A stretch of DNA of 64,000 nt from Pirellulales bacterium (GCA_019694455.1 JAIBBY010000025.1:1-64000); one strand, 5' to 3'; positions 52,765-62,644 are shown, numbered from the stretch's first letter. Program-made: numbers and translations. Notes: generated by a model not told the origin, from the letters alone.

Positions 52765-52994
52765 AATCGCGTCTTGCGCGAACAGCCCGGCCGATTCGGC
52801 AGCGCCCATTTAACTGCTAGGCGTCAGACCAATTTCCAGTTGGCGATCCAGCGAACGATCGTTGAGATTCTCGAATCGTAACATGGCGCCGCGTGCGCAC
52901 GGCCAGTTCAATCATCGGTCCGGGCACATCGCAAAAATGCGCTGCCCAAAGACCAATGGACGGCCAGCCAAATTGCAAACCTTTCAACTCCAGG

Positions 52995-55892
52995 TCACTT
53001 GTGCGCAAGCCCTTCGCGGAGCGCTGCCAGTTCCTGCTCGCTAATTCGTTGCATCGTGGACTTGAACATGGCGACGAAGTGATCGATCGACGCTGGGGCG
53101 CCAGGAAACCCGATATTCCCGTCCGGTCCATCCGAGGTGGCGAGCACTTTGCCGCTGCTGTCGAGGATCGCATACCAGGGGATACCGCTGCGCTTGCCGG
53201 CCTTGATCCGATTCATGACTTCGTCGCTCCCCTGCCATCGCTGGTCAACCCGCACCCAGATGTAGTCCTTTTCCCAGATCGAACGCTGACGTTCTAGGTA
53301 TTGCGCCAGGAGATGACACGGACCGCACCAGGGAGCCGTCTCCTGCACAATCACTCGCCGGTTCGATCTGGCGGCATCCGCCAAGGCGGTTTTGAGGAGT
53401 TCTCGCGCATCGAGTGGTTCGGGGGCGTGCTGGGCAAGCAGTTCCAATATCGCGGTTTGGTCCAGCGCGTCGCCACTCGTCAGCCGGGGCAGCGAAGCCT
53501 GCAAAAGTTCTTCACCCGATGCATCACAAAATCGCCATACGGGCAGAGCCTTCGGATCGAGCTTCAGGCCCAACCGTTCTGCCAGCGCGCCGGCGGATTC
53601 CGATTCAGCATCGACCGTGACCCATTGAAAGTTGTCGAGCGCGGCTCCTACCGCACGATCGTCGAATCGCAGCTTGAACCAGCTTTCAGTCAAGGCCGTG
53701 TCGCGCTTCAGAAAGATCACGAGTAGGTGTTGGTTGTAAAGTTCTGCCTTCTGCAGGGCTTGGTCGTACCGCGCGCTCGCAGCTACGTTGGCGTTCAGCT
53801 CGCTATTCACATTTTCTTCGAAAGTGGGCGGCACGTACGGCGGCTCTAACGCCAGATCGCCAATGTCAATCAATTCGGCGGCGTTCGGCGTGAAGTCTTG
53901 CAATATTGCGTACGTTCCGTCGCCCCTGCTGACTGTCAGCGAGTATTTCTGACCAACGACGAGACCGGAAATTTCCAAGCAGCCCGCGGTATCTGTCATG
54001 GCGGTCCCCCCCCAGGCTGCTTCCGACGGCGCCTTGTTATCTCCCAAATGCACGCGCCGGAACCATCGCACCTCGAAATTGGGCAGCGCGTCGCGCGTCT
54101 TCGCATCGATCAATCGCGCTTTCGCGGCGCCAAGCGGGCCGATCGAGATTGTCGTTTCCGCCACATCCGGTCCAATTTCCACAATGCCGGCAAGGTCTCC
54201 ATCAGCGTTCGTCGCGCGCAGCACCGTGGCATGTAAAAACCGCTCGCCCGCAAAGCGGCCTTGCTCATCCGCCCTCAAACGCAAGGCACGTCCCTCGACA
54301 AATGCTCGGTACTTTCCTTCGATCACGGCGCCGGCCACCGGTCGCGGCGGATCACCGGTAACGACACGACCGGCAAACGGTCCCGTCTCCGGCCGCGGCG
54401 CTGCGAGATTAAATTCCAATTCCGTCTCGTCGACGACCTCGAATCGCTCGGGTTCCACCTGCGACGGACCATCGAGCACGAACTTGCCGGGACCGACGAA
54501 GAACTCGTATCGGCCCTCTTTGTCGGTCGTCGCAAAACGACCGATGCCAGGTTGGACCCATTTTGTGCTGCCTTCCGGATTCGGTAATACCACGCCGTGG
54601 AGGTTATGCAGGCTACGCCCGTTGTGTCGCAGCCTCATTTCTTGACCGGCGACTGATTTCTCGTCCGGCCCGACGGTGACTCGTCCGTGGACGCGCGTGG
54701 CAGGCCGTAGTTCCAAGCGCAATTGGTCGACCACCTGGTCGCTTTTGACGATCAACCCGTCGATCGCAGCGGACGCCCATTGCTTGTCCTGCACTGCGAC
54801 CATGTACAGAAGATCGGGCGCTACGCGTAAATTGAAGCTGCCGTCGTCATTCGTCGTAACGGTTTCGTGAAAGCCGTCGAATTTGTAACCGTTTCCGACG
54901 ACTTGCACCTTGATTCCGGCAGCAGGCCGACCGTCCGCAAAGCTGACGTGCCCGGCCAGAGGCGTCAGGCGCTGCAGTTTCGCGGTGAGTTGGCCGTCGC
55001 TATGTTCCTGCAGGGCAAACGCAATCCGCTCCCTCACATACAGATCGTTGGTCGGCCAGAATGTCAGCGGGTGGACGTTCCAGCTTGGCACGCCACGAAA
55101 TTCGGCCACGCCCGCGTCGTTCGTTAGCGCGCGGAATTCAGTTGGCGTGTAGCCCAAATTAAAGCTATCGGGCTCACCCGGTTTATGGAGCAGCCAAAGG
55201 AAAAGTTCTGTCCCGACAATCGGCATATCTTCAGCGTCGACCAGCCGGATCTTCACGGTCTTGGAATCGGCGAGTTGGAATCGAACTGGTGGTTGGTTGA
55301 GCCAATCCGCGCGAGGCGCGTCATCGCGCGGATTGGTGACAACGCGGTAATCGAATCCTTCGCCGGGCTTTGTGGCGTAGAGCATCTGAAGCGGGACATC
55401 GGCCGGCAGTTTCAACTCGCCGCTGCCATCGGTGGCGGTTATGGCGCTCACCAGTGGCGCGTTGTGGATCAGCGCGCCAACCCGCGCTCCGGCCGCGGGC
55501 TTTCCCTCCGCGTCCCCGACATGCACCGGCAGCCGACGACACTTGGCAAGCTCGATCCGGATGGGAGACTCAGCGCTTGGGGGATCGTTCCGGTTGGCCG
55601 CGAATGTGCCGAGCCGATCGCCACCAGCATCCTCCGCGATAATGACAAGTTGCTTCGCACGCTTCTTGAGCACATTGAGCACAAAATGCCCGTCGCCGTC
55701 GGTGGTCGCTTCGGTGAGATCACCGTCCGCAATGCCACGAACCCGGGCGTTCGGCGCGCCCTGAGAATCGGCATCCACTACCCGACCCGAGATGGCCACA
55801 CGCGCCTCATCGGCGAAAACCTCCGAGTGGCGGAACACGGGGCCAAACAAGGCGACAAATGGCAACAACAACCACAAGAGTTGACGGCGCAT
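52995..55892 (-). CDS. Secreted carboxypeptidase-regulatory-like protein with C-terminal thioredoxin domain
   Basis: A 965-residue exported protein. The ATG has an AAGGAG site 7 nt upstream and begins a signal peptide (RRQLLWLLLPFVALFGPVF). Beta-sandwich repeats of the carboxypeptidase regulatory type follow, e.g. ISGRVVDADSQGAPNARVRG, PLAGHVSFADGRPAAGIKVQ, VHGRVTVGPDEKSVAGQEMR and FAGRVVTGDPPRPVAGAVIE. A thioredoxin-like domain at about 750-840 has no CxxC. The last domain has a complete active site, WCGPCH (Cys856, Cys859), and a cis-Pro905 (GIPWYAI). It may be a periplasmic redox protein with an adhesive stalk; the partner is unknown. It ends just upstream of a region with little else. Confidence 0.85.
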   Translation of the reverse strand: MRRQLLWLLLPFVALFGPVFRHSEVFADEARVAISGRVVDADSQGAPNARVRGIADGDLTEATTDGDGHFVLNVLKKRAKQLVIIAEDAGGDRLGTFAANRNDPPSAESPIRIELAKCRRLPVHVGDAEGKPAAGARVGALIHNAPLVSAITATDGSGELKLPADVPLQMLYATKPGEGFDYRVVTNPRDDAPRADWLNQPPVRFQLADSKTVKIRLVDAEDMPIVGTELFLWLLHKPGEPDSFNLGYTPTEFRALTNDAGVAEFRGVPSWNVHPLTFWPTNDLYVRERIAFALQEHSDGQLTAKLQRLTPLAGHVSFADGRPAAGIKVQVVGNGYKFDGFHETVTTNDDGSFNLRVAPDLLYMVAVQDKQWASAAIDGLIVKSDQVVDQLRLELRPATRVHGRVTVGPDEKSVAGQEMRLRHNGRSLHNLHGVVLPNPEGSTKWVQPGIGRFATTDKEGRYEFFVGPGKFVLDGPSQVEPERFEVVDETELEFNLAAPRPETGPFAGRVVTGDPPRPVAGAVIEGKYRAFVEGRALRLRADEQGRFAGERFLHATVLRATNADGDLAGIVEIGPDVAETTISIGPLGAAKARLIDAKTRDALPNFEVRWFRRVHLGDNKAPSEAAWGGTAMTDTAGCLEISGLVVGQKYSLTVSRGDGTYAILQDFTPNAAELIDIGDLALEPPYVPPTFEENVNSELNANVAASARYDQALQKAELYNQHLLVIFLKRDTALTESWFKLRFDDRAVGAALDNFQWVTVDAESESAGALAERLGLKLDPKALPVWRFCDASGEELLQASLPRLTSGDALDQTAILELLAQHAPEPLDARELLKTALADAARSNRRVIVQETAPWCGPCHLLAQYLERQRSIWEKDYIWVRVDQRWQGSDEVMNRIKAGKRSGIPWYAILDSSGKVLATSDGPDGNIGFPGAPASIDHFVAMFKSTMQRISEQELAALREGLAHK

Positions 55893-56146
55893 CGGAAATC
55901 TCCTTAACGAGAAGAGTAACCGTTCACACCTTGGAATAAGAAACTGCGCTTCGCGCGGCGGCACATACGAGCGGCGCCGAAGAACAATCATGCGGCAATC
56001 CGCCAGACAACCTCCCCTTCCGCCGCTGCGCCAAGTGTTCTTATACCCTTTGCGGCGCACGCTAGCACGCGCTCCTGAATATTCCACGCCCAGCGGGCGG
56101 AAATAACCCCGATCCCGCCTATGAGGGAGTATGCCGACCCTGCCCG

Positions 56147-57715
56147 CTACGCCTTCTGCAGCTTCGGCTGCCCGGCTTCTACCACGAAAGCCGCCTTGGT
56201 CTCCACCGGCGCGCCCGGCCTGGAGATGTACGGCACCACCTGGTAGTCGCTGCGCCACTCGCCCGGCGTGATCGTGCAGCGCACGTAGCCGCGCTGCTGA
56301 CCGTGAAACTTGACAAACGGGTTCTCCGCGTACAGTTCCGCCAGCTTGCTCGGCTCCGCCCGGCCGTCGCCGCCAGAACTGATCGAGGTCCCCACAAACT
56401 CCACCGCCACATTCTGCGAACCCAGGTCGTCGAAGTCGGCGATCAATTCATTGGCCCAGTGGCTATGAATGTCGCCGGTGATTACCACCGGGTTGCTGAT
56501 CTTGCGGTCGTGCAAATATTTGATGACCCGCCGGCGGTCCACTTCGTAGCCCGGCCATTGATCCATGCTGTACGACTGCTTTTCGTGCGGCGCGCGGTCG
56601 ACGCGGGCCATCATGATCTGTTGCGCCAGCACGTTCCATTTGGCGGGCGAAGCGGCCAGCCCCTGCTCCAGCCATTCGCGCTGCGCGGCGCCCAGCACCG
56701 TGCCGTTGGGGTCGAGCGCCCCGCCGCTGTCGGTTTGCTTGACGCCGCTGCGCGGCTGATCGGTGCGATACTGCCGCGTGTCCAGCACATGAAACTCTGC
56801 TAGCTGCCCAAACGACGCCCGCCGATAGAGCGACATGTCCGGCCCCTTCGGCAAGCACGACCGCCTTAGTGGCATGTGTTCGTAATACGCCTGATACGCC
56901 TGCGCACGCCGCTGCAAGAATTCTTCGCGCGGCTGCTTGCTTTCGGGGATGTCGCCCGCGTAGTTGTTCTCCACCTCGTGATCGTCCCAGGTGACGATCC
57001 ACGGCGCGAGATGGTGCATTGCCTGCAATAGCGCGTCGGTCTTGTACTGGGCGTACCTGCCGCGATAGTCGGCCAACGTCATGATCTCGGGGCCCAAGTG
57101 CTTGCGCACTCCCTTGGGGCTGGCGCCCCCTTCATAAATGTAGTCCCCCAGATGGAACACCAGGTCCAGATCGTCCTTGGCCATATGCTCATAGGCCGTG
57201 TACAATCCCGACTCATAATGCTGGCACGAGGCAAACGCCATCCGCAGCTTCTCGGGCGTGGCGCCGGCCGCCGGCATGGTGCGTGCCCGCGCCTTGGGGC
57301 TTTCGTCGTTCCCCATTTTGAACCGGTACCAGTACCACCGATCGGGCGCCAGGCCATTCACTTCCACATGCGCCGAGTGCGCCCACTCGGGTGTGGCCGT
57401 CGTCGATCCTTCTTGCACGATCTTGGAAAAGCCCTCGTCGTCCGCCACCTGCCAAGACACCTCGACCGGCTCCGGCGGCATGCCGCCCCCTTCGAGCGGT
57501 TTGGGCGCCAAACGCGTCCACAGCACGAAGCCATCGGCGCTCGGATCGCCCGAAGCGACGCCTAACTGAAACGGGTAATCCGCCAGCTTCAAGTTGCGCC
57601 GCACGGCGCCATAGGTTCGTGACGACCAAACGGCCGCTGCCGCTAGCGAACTGGTGGTGGCCAGAAACGAGCGGCGGCTCAATCCGCCAGGAGCGTTGCG
57701 ATATGCGAACGACAT
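56147..57715 (-). CDS. PhoD-family alkaline phosphatase, Tat-exported
   Basis: A 522-residue phosphodiesterase/phosphatase. The N-terminus has a twin-arginine signal, SRRSFLATTSSLAAAAVW, so it is exported folded. PhoD blocks follow: FQLGVASGDPSADGFVLWTR, the metal-binding LVFHLGDYIYEG, VTWDDHEVENNYAGD and the GDIHSHWANEL site. It cleaves phosphomonoesters or diesters in the periplasm to supply phosphate, usually with Ca and Fe. It is divergent from the propeller protein gene at 57882. No Pho box was recognised by eye in the 166-nt region between them. Confidence 0.94.
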   Translation of the reverse strand: MSFAYRNAPGGLSRRSFLATTSSLAAAAVWSSRTYGAVRRNLKLADYPFQLGVASGDPSADGFVLWTRLAPKPLEGGGMPPEPVEVSWQVADDEGFSKIVQEGSTTATPEWAHSAHVEVNGLAPDRWYWYRFKMGNDESPKARARTMPAAGATPEKLRMAFASCQHYESGLYTAYEHMAKDDLDLVFHLGDYIYEGGASPKGVRKHLGPEIMTLADYRGRYAQYKTDALLQAMHHLAPWIVTWDDHEVENNYAGDIPESKQPREEFLQRRAQAYQAYYEHMPLRRSCLPKGPDMSLYRRASFGQLAEFHVLDTRQYRTDQPRSGVKQTDSGGALDPNGTVLGAAQREWLEQGLAASPAKWNVLAQQIMMARVDRAPHEKQSYSMDQWPGYEVDRRRVIKYLHDRKISNPVVITGDIHSHWANELIADFDDLGSQNVAVEFVGTSISSGGDGRAEPSKLAELYAENPFVKFHGQQRGYVRCTITPGEWRSDYQVVPYISRPGAPVETKAAFVVEAGQPKLQKA

Positions 57716-57881
57716 GGGCGATCACCTCAGGGCAAAGCGGACGAGTCGATCCAAGTTGGCCCATTTTGGTCGCCGCTTCAATCGATTGTCAAAGCGCCGC
57801 GCCGCGGACGCTCGTTTCCTCAGCCGACGAACGCTACATTGAAGCGCGATCGAACTTCAATCGTTTTCCGGGAGCACCGCC

Positions 57882-59132
57882 ATGAAATACGCCTCGCTGA
57901 TGCTGTTTGCGCTTGTCCTTACTCCCCAATGGTCGCCCGCCGCGGACTGGCCCCAGTGGCGCGGCGTCCACCGCGACAGCATCTCTCAGGAAACGGGCCT
58001 CCTGCCCATGTGGCCAGAGGGTGGCCCCAAGCTGGTCTGGCACGCCAAGGACATTGGCGATGGCTATTCCACCCCGAGCGTTGTGGGTGACTCGATTTAT
58101 CTGCTATCGAGTCGTGGCGTCGAAGACGAATCGGTGCTGGCCCTCAGCGCCAAGGACGGCAGCCAGCGCTGGTCCACGCGGCTCGGCAAGGTCGGCAATC
58201 CAGAGCAAAAGCCCTCGTATCCGGGCGCCCGTTCGACTCCCACCGTCGATGGCGATTGGCTCTACGCCTTCAGTTCCGATGGCGATCTGGCCTGCCTCGA
58301 TCGCAAAACCGGTCAGCCGCGCTGGCAAAAGAACGTGCGCGAGGCGTTCGGCGGCGAGTACGGCGAATGGGCCTATTCCGAGTCGCCGCTGATCGATGGC
58401 GATCGCGTGCTTGTCACCCCCGGCGGCCCCGAGGCCACCCTGGTCTGCCTCGACAAAGCCACTGGCGACCCCATTTGGAAGTGCGTCTCCCCCGACAAAG
58501 ACAAGGCGTCTTACTCGTCGATGATTATCGCCAACATCGCCGGCGTGAAGCAGTATGTGCAGTTCATCGAAAAGGGATTAGTTGGCGTCGACGCCCAGTC
58601 CGGCAAGATCCTCTGGAAGTATGAGCGCACCGCCAAAGGCAGCATGGCCAACATCCCCACTCCCGTCGAAGCGGGCGGATTCATCTACAGCGCCACCGGC
58701 CGAGTGGGGGGAGGACTGGTCGAGGTGAAGCGCGCGGCCGATGGCCTGGTGGCCGAACAGGTCTATTTCGAGGCGAAACTTCCCACCGGAATTGGCGGCG
58801 CCGTGCTGGTCGATGGCTACCTCTACGGCACAAGCAGCCGCGCTATGATGTGCATCGACTTCAAGACGGGCGAGCTCAAGTGGGAAGACAAGTCGGTCGG
58901 CCCCAGTTCCATTTGCTACGCCGATGGCCGACTCTACTTGCACGGCGACACCGACGACGTCGCCCTGCTGGAACCCTCGCCAGAGGGCTACCGCGAGCGT
59001 GGCCGTTTCTCGCTCCCCGATCAGCCCGATCGGGGCCGTTCCAAGGCCTGGGCCTACCCGGTCATCGCCAACGGCCGCCTGTACTTCCGCGACCTCGGAT
59101 CGCTCTGGTGCTACGACATCGGGCAAAAGTAG
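57882..59132 (+). CDS. Secreted PQQ-binding-like beta-propeller protein
   Basis: A 416-residue exported protein. The signal peptide (ASLMLFALVLTPQWSPA) is followed by ADWPQWRGVHRDSISQETGL, the typical planctomycete outer-propeller start, also seen in the 483-residue protein at 33381. Blade motifs recur: LSAKDGSQRWSTRL, LDRKTGQPRWQKNV, LDKATGDPIWKCVS, VDAQSGKILWKYER and IDFKTGELKWEDKS. GGGAGCACCGCC precedes the ATG. It is divergent from the PhoD gene and 99 nt upstream of a CocE-like hydrolase gene. The function is unknown. Confidence 0.9.
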   Translation: MKYASLMLFALVLTPQWSPAADWPQWRGVHRDSISQETGLLPMWPEGGPKLVWHAKDIGDGYSTPSVVGDSIYLLSSRGVEDESVLALSAKDGSQRWSTRLGKVGNPEQKPSYPGARSTPTVDGDWLYAFSSDGDLACLDRKTGQPRWQKNVREAFGGEYGEWAYSESPLIDGDRVLVTPGGPEATLVCLDKATGDPIWKCVSPDKDKASYSSMIIANIAGVKQYVQFIEKGLVGVDAQSGKILWKYERTAKGSMANIPTPVEAGGFIYSATGRVGGGLVEVKRAADGLVAEQVYFEAKLPTGIGGAVLVDGYLYGTSSRAMMCIDFKTGELKWEDKSVGPSSICYADGRLYLHGDTDDVALLEPSPEGYRERGRFSLPDQPDRGRSKAWAYPVIANGRLYFRDLGSLWCYDIGQK

Positions 59133-59231
59133 TCGCGGCTCAAAATTTGTGAACGGCCGGTGGCGGCGTTATCGTATAGCGCTCGTCGTTGCTTGCTAGA
59201 TTTCACCCATTGTTCGCCAGGAGCGAATCCG

Positions 59232-60875
59232 ATGCGTACGTCTTTGCGCCACGCGGTCTTGTGTTTTGCCGCGCTGCTGGCCGTTCATGCCACGGCCACG
59301 GCCGACGATAAAAAGCCCGCCGTGGCCCGCGGCGCGCAAGAAGAAATGGTCGCCATGCGCGATGGCGTCAAGCTGGCCACCAACATTTATCTGCCCAAGG
59401 GCAAAGGCCCCTGGCCGGTCGTGCTCACCCGCACGCCGTACTCCAAAGACGGCATGTTCGGCTCGATGTCGGGCCGCTACACCGGCGCCGATTATGTCTT
59501 TGTGATTCAAGACACGCGCGGCCGCTTTCGCTCCGAAGGAGAATATCGCCCCTTCGAAACCGATCGCGACGACGGCTTTGACACCGTCGCCTGGATCGCC
59601 AAGCAACCGTGGTGCGATGGCAACATCGGCATGTCGGGCGCCTCGGCGATGGGCATCACCTCGCTGTTGGCCGCCGAGGCCCAACCCCCGGCGCTCAAGG
59701 CCGCTTATGTCATCGTCGCCCCCGAGAGCATCTGGAGCGAGGCCAGTTGGATCGGCGGCGTCTTCAAAGAGGCCGACGTCACCGGCTGGCTGAAGAGCCA
59801 GAACGCCGAGGACCAGATCGACGAGCGCCGCGCCACTATGCTCGACCTCAAGATGGAGCAGGCGCTCGACATCATCCACAGCCGCGACAAGATTCAAATC
59901 CCCATCTATCACCTCGGCGGCTGGTACGACATCTTCTCCACCGGCACGCAAGGCAACTTTGCCTACCTGCACAATCAGGGCGCCCAAGGCGCCAAAGGCC
60001 GCCAAAAGCTCATGATGGGCCCCTTTGGGCATGGCAATCTGGCGGGCGACCTGCGCTACAAGGGAGACGGCGGCATCCTCGGCGTCATGCGCGACGAGAT
60101 TCGCTGGTTCGATCACTATCTCAAAGGTCAGGACAACGGCGTCGATCGCGAGCCGGCGGTCAAGTATTACCAAATGGCCTCGGCCATGAAGAAAGACGCC
60201 TCCGACAAAAACGGCTGGCGGACCGCCGACAATTGGCCCCCCAAGTCAACTGCAACGCGCTACTATCTCAGCGAAGCGGGCAGCCTCACCACCACGGCGC
60301 CCACCACCGCCGCGTCTTCCACCAAATATGTGCATGACCCCAAAAACCCGGTCCCCACGGTCGGCGGCGCCAACCTCACCCTGCCACTGGGGCCCAAGGA
60401 CCAGCGCGAAATTGGCGACCGCGCCGACTACTTGCGCTTTACCACCGAGCCCTTGGCCACCGATGTTTCCATTGCCGGGCCGGTGTCGGCCGATCTCTAT
60501 GTCTCCACCGACGCCCCCGACACCGACTACATGGTCAAGCTCGTCGATGTCTACCCCGATGGCTACGAGGCCATTGTGCTGGACGCTCCCGTCCGCGCGC
60601 TATTTCGCGAGGGACGCGCGGCCGACAAGATCAAGCCGATGGAGGCCAACCAGCCGACGCGGATCGAAATCCCGCTCGGCGGCACGGCGCTCACCTTCGA
60701 AAAGGGGCATCGCATCGCCGTGCATGTCAGCTCCAGCAACTATCCACGCTTCGAGGTGAACCAAGGCAACGGCGCCTTGCCCAATCAGCCCCCTGGCGAG
60801 CCGCGCGCCGCCAACAACGCGGTGTACCACGACGCCGACCACCCTACGGCCATTGTGCTGCCGGTCGTGGAGTAG
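59232..60875 (+). CDS. Secreted CocE/NonD-family alpha/beta hydrolase
   Basis: A 547-residue exported hydrolase of the X-Pro dipeptidyl-peptidase/CocE group. The ATG follows AGGAG and opens a signal peptide (AVLCFAALLAVHATATA). The catalytic part has RTPYSKDG, the Tyr region that helps form the oxyanion hole, and GASAMG with Ser138 as the nucleophile in GNIGMSGASAMG. In CocE the residue after Ser is Tyr; here it is Ala139. The C-terminal jelly-roll-like domain contains VSADLYVSTDAPDTDYMVKL. The typical reaction is ester or Pro-peptide cleavage; the substrate here is unknown. Confidence 0.9.
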   Translation: MRTSLRHAVLCFAALLAVHATATADDKKPAVARGAQEEMVAMRDGVKLATNIYLPKGKGPWPVVLTRTPYSKDGMFGSMSGRYTGADYVFVIQDTRGRFRSEGEYRPFETDRDDGFDTVAWIAKQPWCDGNIGMSGASAMGITSLLAAEAQPPALKAAYVIVAPESIWSEASWIGGVFKEADVTGWLKSQNAEDQIDERRATMLDLKMEQALDIIHSRDKIQIPIYHLGGWYDIFSTGTQGNFAYLHNQGAQGAKGRQKLMMGPFGHGNLAGDLRYKGDGGILGVMRDEIRWFDHYLKGQDNGVDREPAVKYYQMASAMKKDASDKNGWRTADNWPPKSTATRYYLSEAGSLTTTAPTTAASSTKYVHDPKNPVPTVGGANLTLPLGPKDQREIGDRADYLRFTTEPLATDVSIAGPVSADLYVSTDAPDTDYMVKLVDVYPDGYEAIVLDAPVRALFREGRAADKIKPMEANQPTRIEIPLGGTALTFEKGHRIAVHVSSSNYPRFEVNQGNGALPNQPPGEPRAANNAVYHDADHPTAIVLPVVE

Positions 60876-61023
60876 CAACTACCCTGGCTCGCAGGAGTTT
60901 CGGGCAGCGAAGCGCTCTCGTTTCCGAAGCTGCTAGAATTGTAGAATCCACCAGATAGCGGGCCGTTGAGCTCGCCAAAGCTGGCCGAGGTGCGCCGCGG
61001 CGCCCGAACCAACTCTGTGAGGC

Positions 61024-61380
61024 ATGAGGATGCGCGATTTACGGATACCCATTCGCATCGTCTTTTATCGTGAAGACAACCGCTGGATGGCGCACTGCCT
61101 GGAGTTCGATTTACTCGGCGATGGCACCACGCGCGAGCAGGCCCTCGAGTGCTTGAGCGGCGCGATTGTGGCTCAAATCGCCACATCGATCGAGCACAAC
61201 AATCCGGCGAACTTGTTCAGCCCGGCGGAAGGCAAATACTTCCAGATGTTCGCCGAAGGCAAGTCGCCGCGCGCCGAGGGCGATCTGTCGTTTCATCTCC
61301 AAGTGCCGTCGGCGCCGCACGTCGTCATCGAAGAACCGGAATTTCGCGAGTACGACAATTCAGACTTGGCCTTTGCCTAG
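61024..61380 (+). CDS. HicB-like antitoxin
   Basis: A 118-residue protein with the HicB ferredoxin-like core: IPIRIVFYREDNRWMAHCLE, then FDLLGDGTTREQALECLSGA. HicB antitoxins bind HicA and repress their own promoter. A DNA-binding tail, usually a helix-turn-helix or ribbon-helix-helix, is not obvious in the C-terminal part, which is Pro/Glu-rich (VPSAPHVVIEEPEF). It lies 9 nt before a HicA-like gene, so the pair is probably co-transcribed. A possible second start lies two codons later. Confidence 0.78.
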   Translation: MRMRDLRIPIRIVFYREDNRWMAHCLEFDLLGDGTTREQALECLSGAIVAQIATSIEHNNPANLFSPAEGKYFQMFAEGKSPRAEGDLSFHLQVPSAPHVVIEEPEFREYDNSDLAFA

Positions 61381-61389
61381 CGATCGCCG

Positions 61390-61632
61390 ATGCCGGTTCC
61401 CTTGAAAAAACTGCGCAGGATCTTGCGATCCTACGACGTTTGGGAAGACTCCTCCCAGGGGAAGGGAAGCCACACGACATTCTGCCGCCGCATCGGCGGC
61501 TCGGTTTTCTCGTATCCGTTGCCGACCCACCGCGCGGAAATCCAAGACTCGTACGTCAAACTGCTGCGCCGGCGATTAAAGTTGCTGCCGGCCGACAACG
61601 TGCCAGACGACGAATTCTTTGGTCGGGCGTGA
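61390..61632 (+). CDS. HicA-like mRNA interferase toxin
   Basis: An 80-residue protein with the HicA double-stranded-RNA-binding-like fold: VPLKKLRRILRSYDVWEDSS and QGKGSHTTFCRR, with the conserved Gly-Ser-His catalytic His. SYPLPTHRAEIQDSYVKLLR takes the place of the usual C-terminal helix. HicA toxins degrade mRNA. The more common order is hicA-hicB; here the HicB-like gene comes first. A Pro/Asp-rich end (LPADNVPDDEFFGRA) is longer than in many HicA proteins. Confidence 0.77.
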   Translation: MPVPLKKLRRILRSYDVWEDSSQGKGSHTTFCRRIGGSVFSYPLPTHRAEIQDSYVKLLRRRLKLLPADNVPDDEFFGRA

Positions 61633-61755
61633 CCAGTCCCCCTCTGGTCAATTGGCCGCGCCTGATCAACGCTTGACTTGTGGCTGCTTCCGGTGTGCCA
61701 AGGCCGCACAACGCCACCGCTCATCGCCCGTGGCGCCCCGCGCGCCAGAAAGACA

Positions 61756-61899
61756 CGCGGCTAGCGCCTTCTCCCCGGCCCGCGGGGAGAAGACACTAGC
61801 GCGCGGAACACCCTGGCCCTTAGCTCTTCTTGCGGCTGCGCCGGTGCGCCACCAGGGCGCTCGCGCCCAATAGCGACCAGATCGCCACGCTCGCCGGCT
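61756..61899. repeat. Duplicated segment, copy A (3' end of a PEP-CTERM gene plus flank)
   Basis: About 144 nt that recur at 62995-63141 with only scattered changes. The copy begins in the 3' flank of the PEP-CTERM gene with a 9-bp hairpin (CTTCTCCCC at 61768-61776 and GGGGAGAAG at 61784-61792) and extends into the coding sequence of its sorting tail (61820-61899). The hairpin could be a terminator without a T-tract. Confidence 0.88.
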
Positions 61900-62644
61900 C
61901 CGGCACAATGCTCAGTTGCGAGTTGTCGAACGCCAGCACCGGAAACTGGTTGTAGTCGAACCAGCCATAACGGTTGCCGCCAACCCCGCCGATCAGATCG
62001 CTGGGGTCGCTCAGCGTCCAACTATTCACTAGCGAGTTGGAGCTGTCGTAGATGCTCATGTCCACCGCCAGCACGCCGGCGTTGTTGTAAAACGAATGTT
62101 CGAACTTGTACCAGCCGGTGTTCGAGATCGCGATGGGCCCCTTCGCCGGGTTCTTTGCGTAAGCGCTTCCCGGTTGGCTGTTGTTGCTTGCGCTGATGAC
62201 AAAGCGGTCGGTCCCCGCGCCAGGTCCAGTGACGTCAGCGCTGTTGTAGAAACCGCCGTTGAAGATGAAGTCGCGCTTGTGGGTGCCGCCGCTGTTGTTG
62301 ATCGCCGACGAAAAATCAAAACGCGTGTTGTTTGCTGCGCCGCTGTCTAAATCAAGATAAATGTCGATCGACGTCACATACGGCTGAAACACCGTGGGCA
62401 CGGCGTTGCCCGCGCCGTAGTTGTAGCCGCCCCAGTTCGTGTACACCGAAGGCGTTCCGTACACAGCGTGGTAATTGCCGGCGGCCGAGGGGATGCCGCT
62501 GGTCCCGCTGGGGGTTTGAATCGCGTTCGTCCAGCCGGCGGTGTCGGTCTCAAAGCCATTGAAATACACCACCGCCGCGCGCGACGGCGCCGCCACCAGC
62601 AAACAGAGGGAAGCGGCCAGCGCCAAGCGTGCTGTTTTCTTCAT
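61820..62644 (-). CDS. PEP-CTERM secreted protein of unknown function
   Basis: A 274-residue exported protein. An AAGGAG site precedes the ATG of a signal peptide (KKTARLALAASLCLLVAAPSRA). The mature part begins VVYFNGFETDTAGWTNAIQ and looks like an all-beta carbohydrate-binding or lectin-like domain rich in Asn, Gly, Ser and Tyr. The C-terminus is a PEP-CTERM sorting signal: IVPEPASVA, then a hydrophobic helix (IWSLLGASALVA) and HRRSRKKS. Its last ~26 codons and 3' flank have been copied 1.2 kb to the right (62995-63141). The function is unknown. Confidence 0.85.
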   Translation of the reverse strand: MKKTARLALAASLCLLVAAPSRAAVVYFNGFETDTAGWTNAIQTPSGTSGIPSAAGNYHAVYGTPSVYTNWGGYNYGAGNAVPTVFQPYVTSIDIYLDLDSGAANNTRFDFSSAINNSGGTHKRDFIFNGGFYNSADVTGPGAGTDRFVISASNNSQPGSAYAKNPAKGPIAISNTGWYKFEHSFYNNAGVLAVDMSIYDSSNSLVNSWTLSDPSDLIGGVGGNRYGWFDYNQFPVLAFDNSQLSIVPEPASVAIWSLLGASALVAHRRSRKKS

